Positions 50,769-59,539 of a stretch of DNA of 64,000 nt are shown here, in pieces; within the stretch, counting starts at the first letter, position 1; every line of letters starts with the position of its first letter. Made by a program: the position numbers and the translations under genes. The stretch is taken from contig OZ253584.1 of the NCBI GenBank assembly GCA_965263165.1, positions 2,542,001 through 2,606,000 on the forward strand. The letters run 5' to 3'. Origin of the DNA: SAR202-VII-2 sp965263165 (GTDB taxonomy: Bacteria > Chloroflexota > Dehalococcoidia > Lucifugimonadales > SAR202-VII-2). The notes under the pieces were generated by a model. The model was not told the origin of the DNA and made no database searches. It saw nothing but the letters and a program-made list of their open reading frames with translations.

Positions 50769-51395
50769 ATGGCACACTACACAGGACCAGTTTGTCGATT
50801 TTGCAGGCGCGCGGGGGAGAAGCTCTTCCTGAAGGGAGAGCGCTGCTTCTCACCAAAGTGCGCCATTGAGAAGCGCCGCCGGGCGCCCGGGGAGCAGATG
50901 CCCAGGCGCCGACGTCAGTCCGACCGGGCCGTTCAGCTCCGCGAGAAGCAGAAGCTGCGGCAGACCTACGGGGTGCTGGAGCGGCAGTTCAGCAACTACA
51001 TGGCCGACGCCCGGCGGCAGAAGGGTGTTACGGGCCAGTTGCTGCTGCAGACGCTGGAAAGCCGCCTGGACAACGTCGTGTTCCGGTTGGGTTTCGCCGA
51101 CTCCCGCAGCCAGGCGCGGCAATTGGTGACGCACGGCCACTTCAACGTCAACGACAGAAAGACCGACATTCCGTCGTACTTGGTCAAGGCCGGCGACGCG
51201 ATTGGGTGGCGCGAAAACAGCGCCAAGAACGAGTACTTCAAGATATTAAAGGAGGGTGGCCTCAGACGCACACCCCCGAGTTGGCTTGGGTTGGACAGCG
51301 AGACGATGGCAGGCCGGGTCTATTCCATGCCCGACCCGCAGGAGGTTGACACTCGCATAGATACGCGGCTCATCGTGGAGTACTACTCCCGGTAG
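50769..51395 (+). CDS. rpsD: 30S ribosomal protein S4
   Basis: A 208-residue primary 16S-binding protein. The ATG at 50769 gives MAHYTGPVCRFCRRAGEKLF, and the four Cys CRFC, C and C (GERCFSPKCAIEK) make the zinc-binding N-terminus seen in thermophile and Chloroflexota-type S4. The S4 RNA-binding motif follows: LESRLDNVVFRLGFADSRSQ and ARQLVTHGHFNVNDRKTDIP. Confidence 0.96.
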   Translation: MAHYTGPVCRFCRRAGEKLFLKGERCFSPKCAIEKRRRAPGEQMPRRRRQSDRAVQLREKQKLRQTYGVLERQFSNYMADARRQKGVTGQLLLQTLESRLDNVVFRLGFADSRSQARQLVTHGHFNVNDRKTDIPSYLVKAGDAIGWRENSAKNEYFKILKEGGLRRTPPSWLGLDSETMAGRVYSMPDPQEVDTRIDTRLIVEYYSR

Positions 51396-51463
51396 CGATC
51401 CAAAGCCCTTTCGACGTAGCGCATGAGCCGTTCGGCGGCATATGAGGAGGATTGCACACAGCT

Positions 51464-52495
51464 ATGGTAACCAATGGGGTTCCCCGCCCCGAAGTCAAGA
51501 CACTCGAGAGCACCAACATCTATGCAAAATTCGCCGTGGAACCCTTGGAGCGGGGCTTCGCCACCTCCTTGGGCAATCCCTTGCGCCGGGTTCTGCTCAA
51601 TAGCGTTCTAGGGGCAGCGGTCACCTGGATTCGGATTGATGGGATTCTTCACGAGTACACGGCCATCCCAAACGTGAGGGAGGATGTCCAAGAGTTCATC
51701 CTGAACGTCAAATCCCTCCGGCTGCGCGCCCGCAGCGAACGCTCCTGCACCCTTCAGTTGGAGACAGAGGGCCAGACGGAGGTGTACGCCAGGGACATTG
51801 TGGCGCCGCCGGACTTCGAGATCATGAACCCGGACCTGCTGCTGGCCACGCTGGACTCCCCGGAGGCCAGGCTGTCCGTGCAGTTCAACGTCGAGCACGG
51901 CAAGGGCTACCAGCCCGCGGAAGCCAAGGACGGCATGCCCATCGGCGTTATTCCGGTGGACGCCATCTTCAGCCCCGTTCGAAAGGTGAACTACACGGTT
52001 GAGCACACGCGGGTCGGTCAGTTCACCGACTACGAACGCCTGATCGTGGAGGTGCTCACCGACGGCACCCTCAACCCCCTGGAGGCCATGCGCTCGGCCG
52101 CCGACATGCTGGTGGAGCACTTCTTCCTCCTGACGAACGCGGCGGCAGCCGAGGGCAAAGAGGGTTCTCCGGCCGCTCTATCGGAGCCGATCGAGACGCT
52201 AGGCCTGACATCCCGCACAATGAACAGCTTGAAGCGGGCCGGGCTCAACAATGTGGGCGATCTTGTGGAGATGCCCAAACAGGTACTCCTGAAGACGCGG
52301 AACTTCGGCGAGAAGTCCATGCAGGAAGTGTACGAGAAGCTAGAGGAGATGGGGTTTGTCCTGCCCGACGACGCGGCGGGAGTGGCAGGAAGCCCCGAAG
52401 GGGATGCGCCGGATGATGAGGCGGGCAGCTTCGAAGACGATGCGGCGGTGGCGACCGCCGCTGAGGCGCCCGATGAAGAGGAGGAGACAGCATGA
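51464..52495 (+). CDS. rpoA: RNA polymerase alpha subunit
   Basis: A 343-residue subunit. The N-terminal domain shows KFAVEPLERGFATSLGNPLR and RRVLLNSVLGAAVT; the C-terminal domain has IETLGLTSRTMNSLKRAGLN and NVGDLVEMPKQVLLKTRNFG. The final 35 or so residues are an acidic tail (DAPDDEAGSFEDDAAVATAA-like) not typical of alpha. The ATG at 51464 is preferred; a TTG four codons upstream sits too close to the GAGGAGG. Overlaps rplQ by 4 bp. Confidence 0.96.
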   Translation: MVTNGVPRPEVKTLESTNIYAKFAVEPLERGFATSLGNPLRRVLLNSVLGAAVTWIRIDGILHEYTAIPNVREDVQEFILNVKSLRLRARSERSCTLQLETEGQTEVYARDIVAPPDFEIMNPDLLLATLDSPEARLSVQFNVEHGKGYQPAEAKDGMPIGVIPVDAIFSPVRKVNYTVEHTRVGQFTDYERLIVEVLTDGTLNPLEAMRSAADMLVEHFFLLTNAAAAEGKEGSPAALSEPIETLGLTSRTMNSLKRAGLNNVGDLVEMPKQVLLKTRNFGEKSMQEVYEKLEEMGFVLPDDAAGVAGSPEGDAPDDEAGSFEDDAAVATAAEAPDEEEETA

Positions 52496-52845
52496 TCCAT
52501 CGAGTAGCAGGGCGGCGGTTGGGGCGCACTTCCGGGCCCCGGCGGGCGCTGTTGAGAAACCTCGTTGCCTCTCTGATCCGCCACGAGCACATCCGCACTA
52601 CCGAGGCCAAAGCCAAGGAGGCGCGGCCAATGGCCGAATCGTTGATCACGCTGGCCAAGAAGGGCACGTTGCACAGCCGGCGTCAGGCCTTGTCGAAGGT
52701 GCCTCAGAAGGATGTTGTGAAGAAGCTCTTCGACGAGCTTGGCCCCCGTTATGAAGAGCGGGCGGGCGGCTACACGCGCATCATCAAGATTGGTTTTCGC
52801 AAAGGGGACGCCGCTCCCTTGGTGCAGTTGGAGTTCGTGGAGTAA
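52492..52845 (+). CDS. rplQ: 50S ribosomal protein L17
   Basis: A 117-residue protein at the tunnel exit. MIHRVAGRRLGRTSGPRRAL, LLRNLVASLIRHEHIRTTEA and YEERAGGYTRIIKIGFRKGD match the family. Its ATG overlaps the rpoA stop (ATGA), and truA follows 6 bp later. Confidence 0.97.
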   Translation: MIHRVAGRRLGRTSGPRRALLRNLVASLIRHEHIRTTEAKAKEARPMAESLITLAKKGTLHSRRQALSKVPQKDVVKKLFDELGPRYEERAGGYTRIIKIGFRKGDAAPLVQLEFVE

Positions 52846-52851
52846 CACAGC

Positions 52852-53676
52852 GTGCGTAGCCAACCCCTCGAGACATCGAGGAGGCGGATCGCCCTTCGCA
52901 TTGAGTACGATGGAACCGAATACCTGGGCTCGCAGCTTCAAAGCTCCGGGCCCACAATCCAGGGAGAGCTCGAGCGAGCCCTGGAGCAGTTGACCAGCAC
53001 CTTTACACGAGTGAGCTTGGCAGGCCGCACGGACGCCGGGGTTCATGCCCTGGGACAGGTGGCAGCCTTCACAACGCCGGCCCCCTACCCGCCTGATACG
53101 TTCCGACGGGCTCTCAACGCCCACCTGCCGGACGGCATCAAGGTCCGGGCCGCCCACGACGTGGCGGCCTCCTTCGATCCAAGGCGCGAGGCGGCAAGCC
53201 GCACCTATTGCTACGCCATCCTGAACCGCGATGCGCCGTCGCCGCTACTGCGGCGCTACACGCACCACGTGGCGCAGGCCCTATCCGTCGATGCGATGGA
53301 CATGGCGGCAAGGAGCCTTGAAGGGCGACGCGACGCGGCATCGTTCGGAGGGATCCCTGGCGCGGGGCGGTCGTCTGTGAGGACGGTGCAGTTGTGCCGG
53401 GTCTTCAAGCAGGGGGACCTAGTCCTGCTGGTGATCCGGGCGAGCGCCTTCCTTCAGGGGCAGGTGCGGCGCACCGCAGGAACGTTGGCCCAGGTCGGCG
53501 CAGGGAAGCTTGATGGCGATGGATTCCTGCGGATCAGGGATGCGGCGCAGGCCGGGGCTGCGGGGCCAGCCTTGCCGGCGCAGGGCCTGTGCCTGCTCGC
53601 AGTGGAGTACAGCGGCCTACCGCCAGCGCCTTTGGAGGGCTGGCCGCCCGGAGCGCGCCCGCCGGCGCAACAGTAG
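52852..53676 (+). CDS. truA: tRNA pseudouridine synthase A
   Basis: A 274-residue enzyme that modifies U38-U40 in the anticodon arm, started by GTG. The catalytic Asp lies in AGRTDAGVHALGQVAAF (about residue 62). RIEYDGTEYLGSQLQ, ASRTYCYAILNRDAPSPLLR and RASAFLQGQVRRTAGTLAQV are the family motifs. The C-terminal 20 residues (PPAPLEGWPPGARPPAQQ) are extra. Common neighbour of rplQ and rplM. Confidence 0.95.
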   Translation: MRSQPLETSRRRIALRIEYDGTEYLGSQLQSSGPTIQGELERALEQLTSTFTRVSLAGRTDAGVHALGQVAAFTTPAPYPPDTFRRALNAHLPDGIKVRAAHDVAASFDPRREAASRTYCYAILNRDAPSPLLRRYTHHVAQALSVDAMDMAARSLEGRRDAASFGGIPGAGRSSVRTVQLCRVFKQGDLVLLVIRASAFLQGQVRRTAGTLAQVGAGKLDGDGFLRIRDAAQAGAAGPALPAQGLCLLAVEYSGLPPAPLEGWPPGARPPAQQ

Positions 53677-53809
53677 CCGCCGGCGCAGGATTGAGACAGG
53701 TTGGCATCGCCGCGAGGAGAACGCGAGGAAGACACCGGGGCCGTACGCCCCGCGAATAGGACAGGTAGGACCGCCCGCGTGGGTCTCGCCTGACACAAGG
53801 AATATTGCA

Positions 53810-54535
53810 ATGGTTGAAAAGACGTATAGTCCGAAAGCATCAGAGCTATCGAGCACCTGGCGCGTCATAGATGCCGAAGGCCAAGTGCTGGGGCGGCTGG
53901 CGACGCAGATCGCAGGGCTGCTCCAGGGCAAGCACAAGCCGGGGTACGCGCGCCACATGTTGACCGGCGACTTCATCATCGTCGTGAACGCCGAAAAGGT
54001 GGCGATCACGGGGCGAAAGCGCGCGCAGAAGGTGTACTACCGCCACACCGGCTACATGGGCCACCTGAAGGAGACGCCCCTGTGGAAGATGCTGGAAACG
54101 CACCCGGAGCGGGTGCTTCAGAAAGCCATCAAGGGCATGCTGCCAAAGAACTCCCTGGGCAGCCAGATGTTTCGACGGCTGAAGATTTACCCGGGACCCG
54201 ATCATCCGCACCAGGCTCAGGTCCTCGGTGGAGAGAGGGCCAATCTGCGCACGCCGCAGCGCCCGCTAGAAGAGCGGCGAAAGAAACGCCCCGGGCGAGT
54301 CAAGACTCCTGTCGAGGAGGCCGCCGTAGCAGCGGCGGCCGCGGAAGAAGCAGTCTCCACTATCGAGGAGCCGGCAGCCGCGGCTGAGGAGCAGACGGTG
54401 GCGGAGGCTTCCCAGGAGCCGGTGGCCGAGGGACAGACGGACGCCGTTGCCGGGCCGGAGGGAGAGGACGTGGCCCCCGCCGATGAGCCCGCCGAGGCGG
54501 AAGCCGCCGAGACCGAAGAGAAAAGAGAGGCCTAA
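53810..54535 (+). CDS. rplM: 50S ribosomal protein L13 with acidic C-terminal extension
   Basis: The ATG at 53810 starts MVEKTYSPKASELSSTWRVI; the frame is open far upstream but without family match. L13 core: DAEGQVLGRLATQIAGLLQG, GDFIIVVNAEKVAITGRKRA, YYRHTGYMGHLKE and KGMLPKNSLGSQMFRRLKIY. It is complete by about residue 150. The last 90 or so residues are Ala/Glu-rich (AAVAAAAAEEAVSTIEEPAA), one more acidic tail in this cluster. Followed 3 bp later by rpsI. Confidence 0.95.
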   Translation: MVEKTYSPKASELSSTWRVIDAEGQVLGRLATQIAGLLQGKHKPGYARHMLTGDFIIVVNAEKVAITGRKRAQKVYYRHTGYMGHLKETPLWKMLETHPERVLQKAIKGMLPKNSLGSQMFRRLKIYPGPDHPHQAQVLGGERANLRTPQRPLEERRKKRPGRVKTPVEEAAVAAAAAEEAVSTIEEPAAAAEEQTVAEASQEPVAEGQTDAVAGPEGEDVAPADEPAEAEAAETEEKREA

Positions 54536-54538
54536 GAA

Positions 54539-54946
54539 ATGACCACAGAAATCACTGCTCACTATCACTACGGGACTGGCCGCCGGAAGAACGCTATCGC
54601 CCAGGTCCGGCTGTATCCCGGCGACGGCAGCGTTGTGATCAACAACAAGCCCTGGGAGGAGTACTTTCCCCTGGAGATCTGGCGCAACGAGATCGCCGCC
54701 CCTCTGCGGGTGACCCAGACCCAGAGCAAGTACAACGTCATTGCTAAGGTGCACGGCGGCGGCGTCCACGGCCAGGCCGGGGCCACGCGCCTGGGCATTG
54801 CCCGCGCGCTGGTCAAGGCCGACGAGGAGCAGTACAAACCGCTATTGCGTCGGAACCGCCTCCTGACCAGGGACTCCCGAGTGAAGGAGAGCAAGAAATA
54901 CGGTCTCAAGCGGGCTCGCCGGGCGCAGCAGTACACCAAGCGGTAG
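54539..54946 (+). CDS. rpsI: 30S ribosomal protein S9
   Basis: A 135-residue protein whose C-terminal tail reaches the P site. HYGTGRRKNAIAQVRLYPGD, VHGGGVHGQAGATRLGIARA and the end ESKKYGLKRARRAQQYTKR are standard. Last gene of the cluster; a strong terminator follows 22 bp after the stop. Confidence 0.97.
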   Translation: MTTEITAHYHYGTGRRKNAIAQVRLYPGDGSVVINNKPWEEYFPLEIWRNEIAAPLRVTQTQSKYNVIAKVHGGGVHGQAGATRLGIARALVKADEEQYKPLLRRNRLLTRDSRVKESKKYGLKRARRAQQYTKR

Positions 54947-54968
54947 CATCACGCCATCGGGACGCTTT

Positions 54969-55008
54969 ACCGGGGGGCCGCATCGGTGCGGCCCCCCGGT
55001 TTCTGTTT
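54969..55008 (+). terminator. Rho-independent terminator of the ribosomal cluster
   Basis: A 14-bp perfect stem (ACCGGGGGGCCGCA / TGCGGCCCCCCGGT) with a TCGG loop, followed by TTCTGTTT. Confidence 0.92.
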
Positions 55009-55223
55009 GGCGGGGTGGTGCACAGGACGCCCGGCCAGACCGGCTGAAGCAGAACCGCGGCCACGCGCCGCCCCAACCGGGGCAAGGGCGTTAACGCCGG
55101 CAGCCGGCCTACCATCAGACTCGATTCGAGATGGCCCCCGACATCGCTTGCATAGGAAACGGCGCCGGACTGGGATTGGGGCCGCCCGGGGGCGCAAGGG
55201 AATGGCTCACTCTGGGGCGTCTA

Positions 55224-55254
55224 CCAGATGAGGCAACCGCGCCGCCTCATCTGG
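55224..55254 (+). promoter_or_regulatory. Hairpin upstream of the DXR-like gene
   Basis: An 11-bp perfect stem (CCAGATGAGGC / GCCTCATCTGG) with a 9-nt loop ends 22 bp before the next start. It could be an attenuator or operator. The remainder of 55009-55276 shows nothing recognisable. Confidence 0.5.
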
Positions 55255-55276
55255 CGTCCTGCAGAAAGCGCGGTGT

Positions 55277-56431
55277 ATGATAATGTGCGAAATGCACACC
55301 CCGAAACGTCTCGCGGTGCTTGGGTCAGGCGGAGCTCTTGGAGGGGCGGTCCTGGAGATCGCCAGAGCCTTTCCGGATCGGATCAAGGTTGTGGGGCTGG
55401 GGGCGCGCAGCAACACTTCCCTGCTGGCCCAGCAGATTCAAGAATTCCAGCCGGCCATGGTAGCCAACAGTGGCGGCTTCCAGCTTCCCCGCGGCTTCGA
55501 GGCCGGGTCCGCCAAGGTCGTTTCCACCGAAGAATTGGTGTCGAGCCCTGACGTTCACACGGTAGTGGTCACGGAAATGGGCGCCCTGGCGCTTGACTCC
55601 ATCCTCCGGGCAATTCGCAACGGAAAGACCGTCGTCCTAGGCAACAAGGAAGCACTGATCATGGCGGGCCCGCTCCTGACCTATGAAGCCGCCCTGCACG
55701 ACGCCAAGCTCATTCCGATGGACAGCGAGACGACGGCGGTGTGGCAGTGCATGATGGAGGAGCAGGAGCCGCCGGATCGGCTGATCATTCCGTCGCGGTT
55801 CGGGCCGGTTCTCGCGGGAGAGATGGGCCACATGGCCCGCGTTAGCCCGGAAACCTTCACCACCAGGGCCCGCCGTCCCCTGGGGCGGAAACGGGCCATA
55901 GACGGATCAACGCTGATGAATAAGGCCATGCAGGTCGCCGAGGTCCACTACCTGTTCAACATACCCCTAGACCGCATTGCCGTGCTGTTCCACCCACAGG
56001 ACCGGGTGAGGGCGCTGCTGGAGCTTTCGGACGGTGCCATCAAGGCTGTGATGGCCTCATCCGATCCGCGCCTGGCTATTCAGGTTGCGTTGGCCTTTCC
56101 AGAACGATGGGGGAACGCCGAGCTGCCGAGCATTACAGCTGCAGACCTGACGGAGCTGACGTTTCACTCATTAGAGGAGAACCAGTTCCCGTGCTTCAGC
56201 CTTGCGTTGGATGCCGTGAAACGGGGCAGCACCTACCCCGCCGCCCTCAACGCCGCCAACGAGACGGCGGTATCCCTGTTCCTCTACCAACAGATAGGCT
56301 TCCAAGAGATACCCACGATTATCGAGCGGACGCTGGCCTCGCACCAGCCTGTGGCAGACCCCACCTACGACGACATCATCGCCACCGATAACTGGGCTAG
56401 GGAGTTTGCCGCCGCGCAAACGGCCAGCTAG
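55277..56431 (+). CDS. Divergent 1-deoxy-D-xylulose-5-phosphate reductoisomerase homologue
   Basis: A 384-residue protein with the DXR plan: N-terminal NADPH fold (LAVLGSGGALGGAVLEIARA), VLGNKEALIMAG, IPMDSETTAVWQCM (metal-site Asp149 and Glu151 kept) and STLMNKAMQVAEVHYLF. However, several residues essential in DXR differ: the second metal Glu after MNK is Gln219, the active-loop HPNWSMG became RARRPLG, and the later HPQSxxHS is FHPQDRVRA. It may be a non-DXR oxidoreductase or a degenerate copy, with true dxr elsewhere. The exact start is uncertain among three close ATGs. Confidence 0.75.
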   Translation: MIMCEMHTPKRLAVLGSGGALGGAVLEIARAFPDRIKVVGLGARSNTSLLAQQIQEFQPAMVANSGGFQLPRGFEAGSAKVVSTEELVSSPDVHTVVVTEMGALALDSILRAIRNGKTVVLGNKEALIMAGPLLTYEAALHDAKLIPMDSETTAVWQCMMEEQEPPDRLIIPSRFGPVLAGEMGHMARVSPETFTTRARRPLGRKRAIDGSTLMNKAMQVAEVHYLFNIPLDRIAVLFHPQDRVRALLELSDGAIKAVMASSDPRLAIQVALAFPERWGNAELPSITAADLTELTFHSLEENQFPCFSLALDAVKRGSTYPAALNAANETAVSLFLYQQIGFQEIPTIIERTLASHQPVADPTYDDIIATDNWAREFAAAQTAS

Positions 56432-56439
56432 GGCTACAG

Positions 56440-57534
56440 CTACTCGTAGACGATGACGCCTCGGCCGGGCAGGCCGCGCTCCAGGTCTCCGTAGGCCTCG
56501 TTGACTTGGTCTATGCCGTAGGCGCGTTGCTTGAGGTTCGCCAGGTCCAGCTTGCCCTCCTGCACCAGCCGCGTCAGTTTGGGAAAGTCCACGTGGGCGC
56601 GCGCCGATCCGTAGTAGCAGCCCTTGACGACCTTCTCCATGCGGGTAAGCGTCGTCAGATCGACTGACAGGGCTTCGCCCACCGGCGCCAACCCGACGAT
56701 GGTCACGGTCCCGGCCTTGCGGGCGGCGTCGTAGGCAACCTTGGACGTTGCTGCGCCCCCAAAGGACTCGAAGGTGTAGTCGGCGCCAAGGCCTCCGGTG
56801 AGCTCCTTGATGCGGGCCACGGGATCTTCCCTGGATGCGTTGACGGCGTCTGTGGCGCCGAACTGCGCGGCCATCTGCAATGCCTCGTCGCTAACGTCCA
56901 CGGCGATGATCGTCCCGGCGTTGACCAGGCGGGCGCCCTGCAGGATGTTGAGCCCCACTCCGCCGCAACCGATCACGGCAACGCTGCTGCCTGCCTCAAC
57001 CTGGGCCGTGTTGATCACGGCGCCCACGCCCGTGGGGACGCTGCACCCCATGAGGGCCGCCTGGTCCAGCGGAAACCCCTGCGGAAGCTTCACGCACGCC
57101 GAGGCGGGCACCACGGCATACTGTCCAAAGCAGCCGAGCTTTGCGAATTGGTAGATCTCAGTGTCGCCCTTGCGGAGGCGGGTTGTGCCGTCCATCAAGG
57201 CGCCCCTGGCCACGGAGCCCACGTCGCAGAGATACGGACGGCCAATGCTGCAATAGTGGCAGAAGCCGCAGTTGGGGACGAAGCTGAGGATAACGGGGTC
57301 GCCCACGCCGATGGTGGATACGCCGGGCCCCAACTCTTCCACAATGGCCGCTCCTTCGTGGCCCAGCACGACAGGCATCATGAAGGGAGCGTGGCCCACC
57401 ATGAAATGGTAGTCGCTCCGACAGACTCCGGCGGAGGCCATGCGCACCAGGACCTCGTTCTCGCGAGGCGGCAGGACCTCCAACTCCGCAATGACCATGG
57501 GTGTATTGGGCTCGTAGAGAACAGCCGCTTTCAT
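56440..57534 (-). CDS. Zinc-dependent alcohol dehydrogenase (MDR family)
   Basis: A 364-residue medium-chain dehydrogenase. Catalytic zinc ligands are Cys in SAGVCRSDYHF (about residue 38) and His-Glu in LGHEGAAIVEELG. The structural zinc lobe CGFCHYCSIGRPYLC is complete. The NAD motif is VIGCGGVGLNILQGARLV and ends with an Asp (AVDVSD), favouring NAD over NADP. Overall like class III-type or secondary alcohol dehydrogenases; substrate unknown. It is convergent with the DXR-like gene and shares its strand with two SDR genes, suggesting one catabolic group. Confidence 0.9.
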   Translation of the reverse strand: MKAAVLYEPNTPMVIAELEVLPPRENEVLVRMASAGVCRSDYHFMVGHAPFMMPVVLGHEGAAIVEELGPGVSTIGVGDPVILSFVPNCGFCHYCSIGRPYLCDVGSVARGALMDGTTRLRKGDTEIYQFAKLGCFGQYAVVPASACVKLPQGFPLDQAALMGCSVPTGVGAVINTAQVEAGSSVAVIGCGGVGLNILQGARLVNAGTIIAVDVSDEALQMAAQFGATDAVNASREDPVARIKELTGGLGADYTFESFGGAATSKVAYDAARKAGTVTIVGLAPVGEALSVDLTTLTRMEKVVKGCYYGSARAHVDFPKLTRLVQEGKLDLANLKQRAYGIDQVNEAYGDLERGLPGRGVIVYE

Positions 57535-57621
57535 GGTTTGATTCCTCCCTTGCTGTGTGGGCCCGGCCCTTCGGGGCCAAACTTTCCTAGCTTCAACTGC
57601 GATTCAGGCTCTTGAACAGCG

Positions 57622-58392
57622 CTAGCGAGCGTCTCTCCGCGGCATGAAAAAGTCGTCGCGGACGAAGATGTTTCCGGTCAGGTAGTAACCCTGGGGAGAG
57701 GCGAGCAGCACCGCCAGCGGAGCAATGTCCTCCGGCAAGCCGACTGTGTTCGCTTCACGTTTGTGGGACTGTATCTGTTGCGGCATATCCCGACGCCACA
57801 ACTCGGTGTCGGTGGCGCCGGGGGCGAAGGCATTCACCGTAATGCTGGAGGCCGCCAGCTCCTGGGCCAGGGCCCTGGTGAAGGCGATGACGCCTCCTTT
57901 GGACGCGACGTAATGGGCGTTGCCCACTGCCAGGGGGACCGCTCTGGGCCGCACCCCAAGCAGGGAGGCAAAGTTGATGATCCTTCCCTCTCCGCGGGTC
58001 TCCATGTGAGGGATCGAGGCCTTGCAACAGAGGTATGTTCCCTTCAAGTTCAGGTCCAGGATGCGGTCCCATTCATCTTCCGGCAGGTCTTTGAGGTTGA
58101 AGTTCCCGCCGCTGGCGGCCGTGTTCACGAGGACGTCCAATCCACCAAGTGCGTCGACCACCGACGCCACCGTCTGCGTCACCTGGGACGCATCCGAAAT
58201 GTCGGCGGCGAATGCCTCGGCTTTGCCTCCCTCCTCCTTGATCTGCGCCTTCACGCTCTCAGCGCTGGCAAGCCGGTTGTCGACCAACGCAACGGTCGCA
58301 CCGGACCGGGCCATCTCGAGGGCGAACGCCCTGCCGAAGCCCCCGCCCCCACCGGTGATGAGGGCCACCTTATCGTCCAATCGGATGTCCAT
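57622..58392 (-). CDS. Short-chain dehydrogenase/reductase
   Basis: A 256-residue classical SDR. The cofactor motif is ITGGGGGFGRAFALEMARSG with a following Asp (VDNR), pointing to NAD(H). NTAASGG is the NAG-like motif, and the catalytic Tyr-Lys pair lies in NAHYVASKGGVIAFTRALAQ. It is 25 bp downstream of another SDR gene on the same strand, so the two probably act in one pathway, together with the alcohol dehydrogenase. Substrate not deducible. Confidence 0.9.
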   Translation of the reverse strand: MDIRLDDKVALITGGGGGFGRAFALEMARSGATVALVDNRLASAESVKAQIKEEGGKAEAFAADISDASQVTQTVASVVDALGGLDVLVNTAASGGNFNLKDLPEDEWDRILDLNLKGTYLCCKASIPHMETRGEGRIINFASLLGVRPRAVPLAVGNAHYVASKGGVIAFTRALAQELAASSITVNAFAPGATDTELWRRDMPQQIQSHKREANTVGLPEDIAPLAVLLASPQGYYLTGNIFVRDDFFMPRRDAR

Positions 58393-58416
58393 AGATTCTC
58401 CCTGGCGGGTGGGCGG

Positions 58417-59229
58417 CTAAGCTTGGGGCGAAGACCCGCCCCGGCCGCCGTTGACGTCCAAGACCGCTCCGGTGATGTAACCCGCAGCGTCGGAGGCGAG
58501 ATAGGTCACAGCTGCGGCGTGCTCCTCAACGAGGCCCACGCGTCCCAGGGGCGTGCTGCTCAGCATTGCAGCCTCCACTGCCCCGCCTCCACCCTTCGTT
58601 CGATGAGGCGTCTCTATCAGCGACGGAGCGATGACGTTGACGCGGATGGTGGGTGCCCATTCAGCGGCCATGGTCTTGGTCAGGCTGATGACGGCGGCTT
58701 TGGCGGCGCCGTATGACGCTTGTCCAGGACACGGCCCCTGCCCTGTGATTGAAGCCACGTTTACGATGGCGCCCCTGCCCTGCTCCATCATCGCCGGGGC
58801 GACTGCGCGGCTGCAGAGAAAGGCCGTGACGACGTTCAGGCGATAGGCCTCCATCATGTCGCGGCTGCCTATTTCGAGGATGGGACCCTTCGTGAACGTT
58901 TCCCCCCAGCTTCCCTCGGCGTTGTTGACCAGGATGTCGACGCGCCCGAACTCCGCCAGGGCCTTCTCGACAATGCCGTCCACCTGCGCCTCATCCCTAA
59001 CGTCGGCGGTGATGCCAATGGCGCGGCGTCCCTTGGCCCGAAGCTCCTCAACGGCCGCATTGACAGGAGCGTGAGGGCGTTCGGCGCCGCTGGTCACAGC
59101 CTCTGGGAGTCTGGCCACGACGACGATATTGGCGCCGGCGTCGGCAAGGGAATGGGCTATGCCCCGCCCTAGCCCCTGGCTGCCACCGGTCACAATGGCG
59201 ACCCTGCCTTCGAGATCGAACAGCGACAT
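58417..59229 (-). CDS. Short-chain dehydrogenase/reductase
   Basis: A 270-residue classical SDR. VTGGSQGLGRGIAHSLADAG binds the cofactor, DILVNNAEGS is the NNAG-type motif, and the catalytic pair is in QASYGAAKAAVISLTKTMAA. The acceptor end of the cofactor strand (VVARLPE) suggests NADP. About 20 residues (ERPHAPVNAAVEELRAKG) are inserted after that strand compared with its neighbour. First gene of the three-gene minus-strand group. Confidence 0.9.
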   Translation of the reverse strand: MSLFDLEGRVAIVTGGSQGLGRGIAHSLADAGANIVVVARLPEAVTSGAERPHAPVNAAVEELRAKGRRAIGITADVRDEAQVDGIVEKALAEFGRVDILVNNAEGSWGETFTKGPILEIGSRDMMEAYRLNVVTAFLCSRAVAPAMMEQGRGAIVNVASITGQGPCPGQASYGAAKAAVISLTKTMAAEWAPTIRVNVIAPSLIETPHRTKGGGGAVEAAMLSSTPLGRVGLVEEHAAAVTYLASDAAGYITGAVLDVNGGRGGSSPQA

Positions 59230-59285
59230 GCGCCACCTGCAAGGGAGGGATGTTCCGCCTTCGGAGCAGGGCTATTATGCTGGAA

Positions 59286-59414
59286 CGTTGGAGCGGGGGC
59301 AAGGGCAACGGCGTGGCGGCGCTGTTGTCCCGCCCGCCACCCTCAAAGGTTCTTGTGGGGGATACCCCCACTCTCCCGGCAGGGGCTGCGCCCCCTGCAC
59401 CCCTACCTTGAGGA
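59286..59414. repeat. GC-rich REP-like family 2 copy, diverged
   Basis: GTGGCGGCGCTGTTGTCCCGCC, CCACCCTCAAAGG, the GTGGGGGATACCCCCAC palindrome and GGGGCTGCGCCCCCTGCACC correspond in order to the other family 2 copies. It lies in the 310-bp gap between the SDR start and the DUF1802-like gene. Confidence 0.65.
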
Positions 59415-59539
59415 CTGTAAGGAGAGGCTGGCAGCTTGCCCCTATTCTCAGTCTCGAACGGTCTTGCGGGGGCCGCCTCGACTGCCAGCGCGGCCCCGCC
59501 TATAATGAGCATTGCACCCTTGCCGCTCAGGAGTTCTCC

